Below the pieces are notes generated by a model. It saw only the letters and a program-made list of their open reading frames with translations, was not told the DNA's origin and ran no database searches. Below, piece by piece: positions 1-5,499 of a stretch of 8,731 nucleotides of DNA. The stretch spans positions 1-8,731 of the forward strand of contig CAYWDQ010000132.1 of the NCBI GenBank assembly GCA_964457065.1, written 5' to 3'. This DNA comes from Bog-473 sp964457065. Lineage in GTDB: Bacteria > Actinomycetota > Acidimicrobiia > Acidimicrobiales > RAAP-2. A program made the translations under genes and the position numbers. Each line of letters starts with the position of its first letter. Position 1 is the first letter of the stretch.

Positions 1-52
1 CATACGAGATGTTAAGCGGTGACTGGAGTTCAGACGTGTGCTCTTCCGATCT
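1..52 (+). other. Illumina P7/TruSeq adapter with index (sequencing artefact)
   Basis: Bases 1-10 (CATACGAGAT) are the 3' end of the Illumina P7 flow-cell oligo. Bases 11-18 (GTTAAGCG) sit where the 8-base i7 index belongs. Bases 19-52 match the TruSeq read-2 primer site exactly, ending in CTCTTCCGATCT. The three frames give the peptides MTGVQTCALPIS, SGDWSSDVCSSDL and LEFRRVLFRS, which are well-known contaminant peptides in protein databases. The genomic insert starts at base 53. The block marks a contig end assembled from read-through sequence that was not trimmed, so nothing translated from it should be annotated. Confidence 0.98.
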
Positions 53-133
53 CCCGAGGGCTGCGTCTTCTACGAGCCGCGCAAGGTATCCTCGGCCGGC
101 TGGCACGTGCCCCGGGACCCCGAGAAGCCCTGA
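53..133 (+). CDS. C-terminal remnant of an unidentified plus-strand gene (5' end lost)
   Basis: Directly after the adapter one frame reads 26 codons and then TGA at 131-133. The peptide begins PEGCVFYEPRKV and ends WHVPRDPEKP. Nearly every codon in this frame ends in G or C (only GTA breaks the rule), as expected of real coding sequence in this genome, which is the main reason for calling it. I do not recognise the family from so short a tail. The upstream part is missing because the contig ends here. It converges on the minus-strand NIL gene, with 35 bp between the two stop codons. Confidence 0.4.
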   Translation, partial: PEGCVFYEPRKVSSAGWHVPRDPEKP

Positions 134-168
134 GCCCGGCGGGAGCACCCGGCAGCGACCCGCGGGGG

Positions 169-414
169 TCAGCCCTCGAGGACGTCCCCCAGCAGGTCGA
201 CCGTGATCCCCTCGGTGCGGAGCCAGTCGAGCGCCGCCTCCACCTGGGCCGCCTGCCCGTCGACTTCGCAGACGATCCACCCGCGGTGCTCCTCCACGTC
301 GGCCCGCCGGATGTTGGGCTCGACGTCGAACCGGCGCACCATGGTGGCGAGCACGGCGCGCCGCACCTCGGATTCGGGGAACGTCAGCTTGACCTTGACC
401 CTGACCTCGCTCAC
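169..414 (-). CDS. Stand-alone NIL-domain protein, possible sulfur-transfer partner of LarE
   Basis: A small soluble protein of 81 residues that consists of little more than one NIL domain, the ferredoxin-like fold also found at the C-terminus of the methionine ABC transporter ATPase MetN. Visible family features are an initial strand (VKVKLTFPES), a helix with a following RFDVEPNIRRADV segment, a second strand GWIVCEVDG, and a final helix and strand (ALDWLRTEGITVDLL). The GTG start at 414 is chosen because the domain begins immediately after it and because it overlaps the larE stop in a GTGA tetranucleotide (411-414), which implies translational coupling. It has no ferredoxin domain, unlike the NIL-ferredoxin proteins linked to homocysteine formation in methanogens. 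It carries a single cysteine at residue 49 (IVCEV). MetN-like domains sense methionine, so a ligand-sensing role is the alternative. Function in this setting is inferred from position. Confidence 0.8.
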   Translation of the reverse strand: MSEVRVKVKLTFPESEVRRAVLATMVRRFDVEPNIRRADVEEHRGWIVCEVDGQAAQVEAALDWLRTEGITVDLLGDVLEG

Positions 415-1235
415 GGCTCCTCCTCCTCGGTCCGTCCCGCCGCGTGCAGCGCGCGGTTCAGGCTGCCCGACCGGAACCCCTCGAGGTCCAACGAGACGAA
501 CGTGAACCCGGCCGCCCGCACGGCGGCGACGACCTCGTCGCGGCGGGAGACGACCTCGTCGAACGCGGCGGGCTCGACCTCCAGGCGGGCGGCGTCGCCG
601 TGGTGGCGCACCCGCAGCTGAGCGAAGCCCAGAGCGCGCAGCGCGGACTCGGCGCCCTCCACGGCACCGAGGCGACCGAGCGTGACCGGCGTGCCGTAGG
701 GCAACCGAGAGGCGAGACAGGCGGCCGCAGGCTTGTCCCAGGTCCGCAGCCCCAGGGCACGCGACCAATGCCGAATGTCGTCCTTGGTGAAGCCCGCGTC
801 GGCCAGCGGGAAGGCGGCCCCCGCGTCGGCCGCGGCGGCCTGGCCCGGACGGTGGTCGCCCAGGTCGCTCAGGTTGACCCCGAGGACCACCGTGGCGCTC
901 TCGGACGCGGCGAGGGGCCCGAGCGCGGCCATGAGGGCCGTCTTGCAGCGGGCGCAGCGGTCGGGACCATTGGCGACGTAGGCCGCGTCCTCCATCTCGC
1001 CGGTGGGCACGCCGACCCAGCGCAGGTCCCACTCCTCGGCCAGCGCGCGGCACTCCAGCTCCTCGGTGCCGGCGAGAGAGGGCGAGAGGGCCGTCGCGCA
1101 CAGCACCGCCCGGCGCCCGAGGGTGTCGTGCGCCACCTTGGCCAGCAGCGAAGAGTCGACGCCACCGCTGAAGGCGACCACGACGCGCCCCAGCCGGCGC
1201 AGCTCGTCTCGGAGGTCCTCGAGCGCGGCGCTCAC
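411..1235 (-). CDS. larE: LarE-family ATP-dependent pyridinium-biscarboxylate sulfur transferase
   Basis: LarE adenylates the carboxylates of pyridinium-3,5-biscarboxylate mononucleotide and replaces oxygen with sulfur while building the nickel-pincer cofactor of lactate racemase-type enzymes. The protein has 274 residues, normal for the family. The PP-loop SGGVDSS is at residues 23-29. The family motifs LGVNLSDLGDHRPG (118-131) and KPAAACLASRLPYG (168-181) are intact. C173 sits in the latter motif, where Lactobacillus LarE has its sacrificial cysteine. In addition C94 and C97 form a CxxC (DRCARCK), giving the three-cysteine pattern of LarE proteins thought to bind a [4Fe-4S] cluster and act catalytically. 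The start is GTG at 1235; a nearby ATG at 1243 is out of frame and quickly stopped. It lies 15 bp behind hemQ and overlaps the NIL gene by 4 bp. LarA, LarB and LarC are not in the window, so the final product is not proven. Confidence 0.88.
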   Translation of the reverse strand: MSAALEDLRDELRRLGRVVVAFSGGVDSSLLAKVAHDTLGRRAVLCATALSPSLAGTEELECRALAEEWDLRWVGVPTGEMEDAAYVANGPDRCARCKTALMAALGPLAASESATVVLGVNLSDLGDHRPGQAAAADAGAAFPLADAGFTKDDIRHWSRALGLRTWDKPAAACLASRLPYGTPVTLGRLGAVEGAESALRALGFAQLRVRHHGDAARLEVEPAAFDEVVSRRDEVVAAVRAAGFTFVSLDLEGFRSGSLNRALHAAGRTEEEEP

Positions 1236-1250
1236 GCGGTCATCGTCCGC

Positions 1251-1925
1251 TCAGGCACCGAGGGCCGCCAGCACCTCGTCGAGGGTGCCCACCATGCCGG
1301 TGTAGAAGGGTCCGAACTCGGCGTAGAGGGCCGAGGCCCCGTCGAAGCGCATCTCGTAGACGCAGTCCTTGAGGTCGTCGGGATGGGTGCCGAAGAGGGT
1401 CACGCCCCACTCGTAGTCGTCGAGCCCGGTCGAGCCGGTGATGACCTGGAGCACCCTGCCGTGGAAGGTCCGGCCCACCTTGCCGTGCCCCATCATGAGC
1501 TCCTTGCGGGCCTCGAAGTCGAGGGCGTACCAGTTGATCGCCTCGCCCCGCCGCTTGGACATCGGGTAGAAGCAGAAGGCCGCCTTGCCCTCCGGCGGGA
1601 GCTGCGGGAACAGGCGGGCCTGGCGCATGGCCTCTGGGACCCCGGCCGCGTACTCGGAGATCTCGGTCAGCGAGACGTAGGACTGGGCGGGGACGAGACC
1701 GGCGCGGGCCACCTCGGTCTGGAGCCTGCGCAGCCGCCAGACGTCGGGGCCCAGGACCATCAGCCCCAGGTCGGCCTTGTGGCCGAGCAGCGCCACCGGG
1801 ACGACCTGGTACCCGTCGGCCTCGGCGGCGGCCAGCGCCCTGCGCAGGGCGTCCCCGTCGAATTCGGGTGCCAGCCGGCAGAAGAGGTGGAGGACCCCCA
1901 GGCCGGTCGTCGGGGTCAGAGCCAC
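1251..1925 (-). CDS. hemQ: Coproheme decarboxylase HemQ/ChdC (chlorite dismutase family)
   Basis: HemQ performs the last step of the coproporphyrin-dependent heme pathway of monoderm bacteria, two oxidative decarboxylations of coproheme III to heme b using hydrogen peroxide. The 224-residue protein shows the family core: SYVSLTEISEY (82-92), YPMSKRR (120-126), then MMGHGKVGR (144-152) with the proximal heme-ligand candidate H147, QVITGSTGLDDYEWGVTLF (160-178) and VYEMRFDGASALYAEFG (189-205). Y120 and K124 match the radical tyrosine and its partner lysine in the YPMSK motif of the staphylococcal enzyme. The GTG start at 1925 gives a normal N-terminus (TGLGVLHLFCRLAP). Longer in-frame reading to 2081 would run through hairpins and has no family similarity. 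There is no Shine-Dalgarno, but TACACT lies 6 nt before the GTG, suggesting a leaderless transcript. First gene of a hemQ-larE-NIL operon. Confidence 0.93.
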   Translation of the reverse strand: MALTPTTGLGVLHLFCRLAPEFDGDALRRALAAAEADGYQVVPVALLGHKADLGLMVLGPDVWRLRRLQTEVARAGLVPAQSYVSLTEISEYAAGVPEAMRQARLFPQLPPEGKAAFCFYPMSKRRGEAINWYALDFEARKELMMGHGKVGRTFHGRVLQVITGSTGLDDYEWGVTLFGTHPDDLKDCVYEMRFDGASALYAEFGPFYTGMVGTLDEVLAALGA

Positions 1926-1931
1926 GCCGTC

Positions 1932-1937
1932 AGTGTA
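1932..1937 (-). promoter_or_regulatory. Probable -10 box of a leaderless hemQ promoter
   Basis: On the minus strand the hexamer TACACT fits the actinobacterial TANNNT -10 pattern. It is followed by exactly six bases (GACGGC) and then the hemQ GTG, the spacing expected when transcription starts at or next to the start codon. The bases in front of the GTG contain no purine-rich ribosome-binding site. A possible but weak -35 (TTCGGC, 1954-1959) lies 16 bp upstream. Confidence 0.6.
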
Positions 1938-1973
1938 GAGAAGGCTGCCGGGGGCCGAACTCGGGGCGGAAAC

Positions 1974-2007
1974 ACGATGTGCCCGGCCTTGCAGCCGGGC
2001 ACATCGT
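1974..2007 (-). terminator. Perfect 14-bp hairpin between groL and hemQ, likely terminator
   Basis: ACGATGTGCCCGGC (1974-1987) and GCCGGGCACATCGT (1994-2007) are exact inverted repeats around a 6-base loop. The stem is strong and has only a short U stretch (GTTT) on its minus-strand 3' side, as is common for actinobacterial intrinsic terminators. It lies 128 bp behind the groL stop and just upstream of the hemQ promoter, so it would insulate hemQ from groL read-through. A protein-binding operator for hemQ is the alternative. Confidence 0.6.
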
Positions 2008-2034
2008 TCAGCCTCGGTTGGGGGTGAGGCGTCG

Positions 2035-2085
2035 CCAGTGTCACCCCGGGCTGTTGCAGCACCGTGGCATCCTGGTGACACCTGG
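2035..2085 (-). repeat. Imperfect inverted repeat in the groL-hemQ gap
   Basis: GTGTCACC (2038-2045) pairs perfectly with GGTGACAC (2074-2081). The pairing continues with CCA (2035-2037) and TGG (2083-2085) past one bulged base. The 28-base interior holds a further small hairpin, GCTG-TTG-CAGC (2050-2060). It lies between two other hairpins and is probably part of a structured groL 3' untranslated region. No specific function can be assigned. Confidence 0.4.
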
Positions 2086-2103
2086 CCCCCGGGACCCCCG
2101 AAG

Positions 2104-2125
2104 TGGGGTATCTACATCTACCCCA
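2104..2125 (-). terminator. Hairpin just behind groL, candidate first terminator
   Basis: TGGGGTA (2104-2110) and TACCCCA (2119-2125) form a 7-bp stem with the 8-base loop TCTACATC. On the minus strand the stem begins 10 bases after the groL TAG. There is no U-tract. Position and orientation suggest transcription termination or 3'-end protection of the groL message. Confidence 0.5.
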
Positions 2126-2134
2126 ACGGAGGGT

Positions 2135-3751
2135 CTAGTAATCGTCCATCCCACCGGGCATGGCGGGCGACTCTTCCTCGGGCTTGTCGACGATGACCGC
2201 CTCGGTGGTGAGGAACAACGCCGCGATGGACGCCGCGTTCTGCAGCGCCGAGCGGGTCACCTTGGCGGCGTCGATCACACCGGTCTTGAAGAGGTCCTCG
2301 TACTCGCCGGTCGCGGCGTTGAGGCCGTGGGATCCCTTGAGGTTGCGCACCTTCTCGACGATGACGCCACCCTCGAGACCCGCGTTCACGGCGATCTGCT
2401 TCAGCGGCTCCTCGACGGCCTTGCCGACGATGCGGGCACCGGTGGCCTCGTCGCCCTCGAGCTTCTCGGCCGTTTCGAGGATGGCGGTCTGGGCCCGCAG
2501 CAGGGCGACACCCCCACCGGGGACCACGCCCTCTTCGATGGCCGCCTTGGTCGTCGACACGGCGTCCTCGATGCGGTGCTTCTTCTCCTTGAGCTCCACC
2601 TCGGTGGCGGCCCCGACCTTGATCACGGCCACACCGCCGGAGAGCTTGGCCAGGCGCTCCTGGAGCTTCTCCCGGTCGTAGTCCGAGTCGGTGTTCTCGA
2701 TCTCGGTCTTGATCTGGTTGATGCGGCCCTTGATGTCGTTCTCCGAGCCGGCGCCCTCGACGATGGTCGTCTCGTCCTTGGTGACGACGACCTTGCGGGC
2801 GGAGCCCAGCAGGTCGAGGGTCACGTTCTCGAGCTTGAGGCCGACCTCCTCGGTCACGACCTGGCCGCCGGTGAGGATGGCGATGTCCTGGAGCATGGCC
2901 TTGCGGCGCTCGCCGAAGCCGGGGGCCTTGACGGCCACCGAGCGGAAGGTGCCGCGGATCTTGTTGACGACCAGGGTGGCGAGGGCCTCGCCCTCGACGT
3001 CCTCGGCGATGATCAGCAGCGGCTTGCTGCTCTGCATGACCTTCTCGAGCACCGGCAGCAGGTCGCGCACGGCCGTGATCTTGGAGCCCACCAGCAGGAT
3101 GTAGGCGTCCTCGAGGACGGCCTCCATGCGCTCGGGGTCGGTCACGAAGTAGGGGGCGATGTAGCCCTTGTCGAAGCGCATGCCCTCGACCAGGTCCATG
3201 TCCATGCCGAAGGTCTGCGACTCCTCGACGGTGATGACGCCGTCGCGGCCGACCTTGTCGATGGCTTCGGAGATCATCTCGCCGATCTCGGTGTCGGCGG
3301 CCGAGATGGAGGCCACCTGGGCGATCTGGGCCTTGGACTCGGTCTCCCTGGCGATGCCGTGGATGGAGCCGACCGCCGTCTCGACGGCGGCCTCGATGCC
3401 CCGCTTGAGGGACATGGGGTTGGCACCGGCGGCCACGTTGCGCAGGCCCTCGTGGACCATGGCCCAGGCCAGGACGGTGGCCGTGGTCGTGCCGTCACCG
3501 GCGACGTCGTCGGTCTTCTTGGCGACTTCCTTGACCAGCTCGGCGCCGATCTTCTCGAAGGGGTCCTCGAGCTCGATCTCCTTGGCGATCGACACGCCGT
3601 CGTTGGTGATCGTGGGGGCGCCCCACTTCTTGTCGAGCACCACGTTGCGGCCCTTGGGGCCGAGGGTGACGCGTACGGCGTCCGCCAGCTTGTTCATGCC
3701 GGTCTCCAGGCCGCGGCGGGCGTCCTCCTGGAAGGCGATGATCTTGGCCAT
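2135..3751 (-). CDS. groL: 60-kDa chaperonin GroEL (Cpn60)
   Basis: ATP-driven folding chaperone of the cytosol, assembling as a double heptameric ring that works with GroES. The 538-residue product is full length. The N-terminus MAKIIAFQEDARRG, the nucleotide-binding segments VTLGPKGRNVVLD (28-40) and TNDGVSI (49-55, D51), GDGTTTAT (85-92, D86 being a catalytic aspartate equivalent) and the hinge motif EEGVVPGGGVALLR are all present. The tail ends PGGMDDY rather than in long GGM repeats or a His-rich tail. The ATG at 3751 has a strong Shine-Dalgarno, GGAGGAA, 8 nt upstream. groES is not adjacent: upstream lies cysO with a 102-bp gap holding the CIRCE operator. A groL gene separate from groES, with its own CIRCE, is common in actinomycetes, where a second copy often accompanies groES. 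Confidence 0.98.
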   Translation of the reverse strand: MAKIIAFQEDARRGLETGMNKLADAVRVTLGPKGRNVVLDKKWGAPTITNDGVSIAKEIELEDPFEKIGAELVKEVAKKTDDVAGDGTTTATVLAWAMVHEGLRNVAAGANPMSLKRGIEAAVETAVGSIHGIARETESKAQIAQVASISAADTEIGEMISEAIDKVGRDGVITVEESQTFGMDMDLVEGMRFDKGYIAPYFVTDPERMEAVLEDAYILLVGSKITAVRDLLPVLEKVMQSSKPLLIIAEDVEGEALATLVVNKIRGTFRSVAVKAPGFGERRKAMLQDIAILTGGQVVTEEVGLKLENVTLDLLGSARKVVVTKDETTIVEGAGSENDIKGRINQIKTEIENTDSDYDREKLQERLAKLSGGVAVIKVGAATEVELKEKKHRIEDAVSTTKAAIEEGVVPGGGVALLRAQTAILETAEKLEGDEATGARIVGKAVEEPLKQIAVNAGLEGGVIVEKVRNLKGSHGLNAATGEYEDLFKTGVIDAAKVTRSALQNAASIAALFLTTEAVIVDKPEEESPAMPGGMDDY

Positions 3752-3767
3752 CTGGGTTATTCCTCCA

Positions 3768-3794
3768 TTAGCACTCTCGTCATGTGAGTGCTAA
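3768..3794 (-). promoter_or_regulatory. CIRCE operator (HrcA binding site) of groL
   Basis: TTAGCACTC (3768-3776), nine spacer bases and GAGTGCTAA (3786-3794) match the CIRCE consensus with no mismatch. CIRCE is bound by the repressor HrcA, which is released on heat shock. The element ends one base before the groL Shine-Dalgarno (3760-3766), so it lies in the leader or overlaps the transcription start. A TATTAG hexamer overlapping its upstream arm (3791-3796) could be the -10, but no convincing -35 was found. Confidence 0.97.
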
Positions 3795-3853
3795 TAGGAA
3801 ACCACCTCCGGGCCGCCAGCGCAAGGGCGGGCCCCCGAGCCGGTGACGAGGGA

Positions 3854-4129
3854 TCAGCCCCCGGCGACCGCCGGGATGATGGAGAGCGTCTGGCCAGGGG
3901 AGACGGGCGTGCCGAGGCCGTCGAGGAAGCGGACGTCCTCGTCGGCCAGGAACACGTTCACGAAGCGGCGCAGGTTGCCCGACTCGTCGAAGAGCCGGTC
4001 GGCCAGGCCGGGGTGGGCGGCGTCGAGGGCCTTGAGGGCCTCGCCCACCGTCGCCCCCTCCACCTCGACCTCCCCGGCGCCGGCGGTCAGGGTGCGCAGC
4101 TGGGTGGGGATGCGGACGGTCAGGCTCAT
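3854..4129 (-). CDS. cysO: CysO-like ubiquitin-fold sulfur carrier (MoaD/ThiS family)
   Basis: A 91-residue beta-grasp protein ending in AVAGG, the exposed Gly-Gly tail that is adenylated and converted to a thiocarboxylate so that it can donate sulfide. It resembles mycobacterial CysO: the N-terminal strand VRIPTQLR, the central LRRFVNVFLADEDVRF (53-68), and the end TLSIIPAVAGG (81-91). The tail is already mature, so no protease trimming is needed. The ATG at 4129 overlaps the stop of the PLP enzyme upstream in an ATGA (4126-4129), so the two are translated as a pair. In Mycobacterium CysO serves CysM with the protease Mec. Neither is in this window; the partner here is a threonine-synthase-fold enzyme under SAM riboswitch control, which points to homocysteine rather than cysteine formation. 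That is inference. Confidence 0.9.
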   Translation of the reverse strand: MSLTVRIPTQLRTLTAGAGEVEVEGATVGEALKALDAAHPGLADRLFDESGNLRRFVNVFLADEDVRFLDGLGTPVSPGQTLSIIPAVAGG

Positions 4130-5400
4130 CGGGTCGGCTCCTCGGTGTGGTGGTGGTCCCCGTCGCGCTCGAACGCGGCGTCGAAGGCGGCCAGGGTGGG
4201 GGCGATCGTCGCCGTGGGGACGGCGCCGGCGGACCCGCTGAGGGCCTCCACCGTCTTGAGTCCGTGCCCGGTGACCAGGGCCACCACCCGCTCGTCGGGT
4301 CGAATGGCGCCCGAGGCGGCCAGCTTGCAGAGCGTCGCGATGGTCACCCCGCCGGCGGTCTCGGCGAAGATGCCCTCGGTACGGGCCAGCAGCCCGATGG
4401 CCTCGACGACCTCGCCGTCGGTCACCGCGGCGCACGAGCCTCCCGAGCGGCGCATGACCTCGAGCGCGTACCAGCCGTCGGCCGGGTTGCCGATGGCCAG
4501 CGACTTGGCGATCGTCTTGGGCTTGACCGGCCGGATGGCGTCGCTGCCCTCGAGGAACGCCGTCGCCACGGGCGCGCACCCCTCGGCCTGGGCGCCCGAG
4601 ACCCGCACGGCGGGCTCTTCGGGCAGGAGCCCCACCTTGCCCAGCTCGGCGAACCCCTTGGCCACCTTGGTCAGCTGGCTCCCCGACCCGATGGGGACGA
4701 CGACGTGGTCCGGGGCCTGCCAGCCGAGCTGCTCGGCGATCTCGAAGGCCAGCGTCTTGGAGCCCTCGGCGTAGTAGGTCCGCACGTTGACGTTCACGAA
4801 GGCCCAGCTGGGGCGCTCGCTCGTCAGCTCGGCGCACAGGCGGTTCACGTCGTCGTAGGTCCCCTCGACGGCGATGACCGTCCCGCCGTAGACCGTCGTC
4901 ATGGTGACCTTGGCGGACTCGAGGTCGTGCGGGATGAGGACGACCGAGTCCATGCCGGCCCTCGCCGCGTGGGCGGCCACCGAGTTGGCGAGGTTGCCCG
5001 TCGAGGCGCAGGCGGCCACCTTGAAGCCGAGCTGGCGCGCCTTGGTCAGCGCGACCGAGACCACGCGGTCCTTGAAGGAGCCGGTGGGGTTGGCGGTGTC
5101 GTCCTTGATCCACAGCTCGCCCAGGCCGATCTCGGCGGCCAGGCGATCGGCCCGCACGAGCGGCGTGAAGCCGGCCCCGAGGTCCACGGGCGTCTCGTCG
5201 TCGACCGGGAGCAGGTCCCGGTAGCGCCAGATGGAGCGGGGGCCGGCCGCGATCCGCTCCCGGCTGACCGTCGCTGCGATCCGCTCGTAGTCGTAGGCGA
5301 CCTCGAGCGGCCCGAAGCAGTAGTCGCAGACGTGCAGGGCCTCGGCGGGGAAGGTGCGCTGACACTCACGGCAACGCAACCCAGTGACGAAATCGACCAT
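4126..5400 (-). CDS. thrC: Threonine-synthase-family PLP enzyme; probable homocysteine synthase (MetM-like)
   Basis: By homology a threonine synthase: fold-type II PLP enzyme acting on O-phosphohomoserine. The 424 residues comprise an N-terminal zinc-ribbon with C10, C13, C25 and C28, then the catalytic domain with the PLP lysine K110 in NPTGSFKDR (104-112), the substrate loop CASTGNLANS (131-140), and the phosphate-cup GSGSQLTK (238-245). The ATG at 5400 is preceded by AGGAGG four bases upstream. Two context facts argue against ordinary threonine synthesis: the leader carries a SAM riboswitch, and the next gene, overlapping by ATGA, is a sulfur carrier. A reported route in Streptomyces uses a threonine-synthase-like enzyme (MetM, recalled from memory) to make homocysteine from O-phosphohomoserine, and this gene fits it. 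Residue evidence alone cannot separate the two functions; the thrC symbol reflects homology only. Confidence 0.88.
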   Translation of the reverse strand: MVDFVTGLRCRECQRTFPAEALHVCDYCFGPLEVAYDYERIAATVSRERIAAGPRSIWRYRDLLPVDDETPVDLGAGFTPLVRADRLAAEIGLGELWIKDDTANPTGSFKDRVVSVALTKARQLGFKVAACASTGNLANSVAAHAARAGMDSVVLIPHDLESAKVTMTTVYGGTVIAVEGTYDDVNRLCAELTSERPSWAFVNVNVRTYYAEGSKTLAFEIAEQLGWQAPDHVVVPIGSGSQLTKVAKGFAELGKVGLLPEEPAVRVSGAQAEGCAPVATAFLEGSDAIRPVKPKTIAKSLAIGNPADGWYALEVMRRSGGSCAAVTDGEVVEAIGLLARTEGIFAETAGGVTIATLCKLAASGAIRPDERVVALVTGHGLKTVEALSGSAGAVPTATIAPTLAAFDAAFERDGDHHHTEEPTR

Positions 5401-5404
5401 CGGT

Positions 5405-5494
5405 CCTCCTCATCGATCGGGCATTGGCACCAGGTGCTTCGCACTGGTTGCCGCGACGTCGACGGGCCCGTCCCTCAGTCGCTCTGGATGATGG
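5405..5494 (-). promoter_or_regulatory. SAM-I-clan (S-box) riboswitch controlling thrC-cysO
   Basis: Read on the minus strand, the leader holds the conserved S-box blocks in order and spacing: UCAUCCAGAG (5491-5482), GAGGGA (5476-5471), GGGCCCG, GGCAACC (5452-5446), GGUGCCAAU (5431-5423) and GAUGAGG (5414-5408). P1 pairs UCAUC (5487-5491) with GAUGA (5410-5414). P2 pairs GCGAC (5478-5482) with GUCGC (5453-5457). P3 is ACCAGUGC-GAA-GCACCUGGU with a bulge. The P4 hairpin typical of SAM-I is missing; only a few bases separate GCCAAUGCC from the closing P1 strand, so this may be a compact SAM-I or SAM-I/IV variant. The last P1 base enters the AGGAGG ribosome-binding site, suggesting that bound SAM blocks translation. 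High SAM would switch off the operon, as for methionine genes. Confidence 0.93.
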
Positions 5495-5499
5495 CCACC

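Noticed and set aside
157..170. Small hairpin GACCC-GCGG-GGGTC at the NIL stop codon
   Set aside because: Only five base pairs, overlaps the stop codon and has no U-tract; a bidirectional terminator cannot be claimed.
9..621. Two plus-strand open frames starting inside the first 20 bases
   Set aside because: Their starts lie in the Illumina adapter and they continue antisense to the NIL and larE genes.
1926..2081. N-terminal extension of hemQ
   Set aside because: The frame is open but crosses two hairpins and the probable promoter, and the extra residues have no HemQ similarity.
444..3787. Long plus-strand open frames of over 500 codons opposite larE, hemQ and groL
   Set aside because: High GC leaves few stop codons in antisense frames; the products are Gly/Ala/Arg/Leu-rich without family motifs, while the minus-strand genes are clearly recognisable.
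3811..3833. GC-rich imperfect hairpin behind cysO
   Set aside because: Short, bulged and of a kind expected often in such GC-rich DNA; a cysO terminator is possible but not supported enough to annotate.
4130..5365. Long frame upstream of and continuous with cysO
   Set aside because: It is the shadow frame of the thrC-like gene; only the last 91 residues form a real protein, which starts at the ATG of the ATGA overlap.
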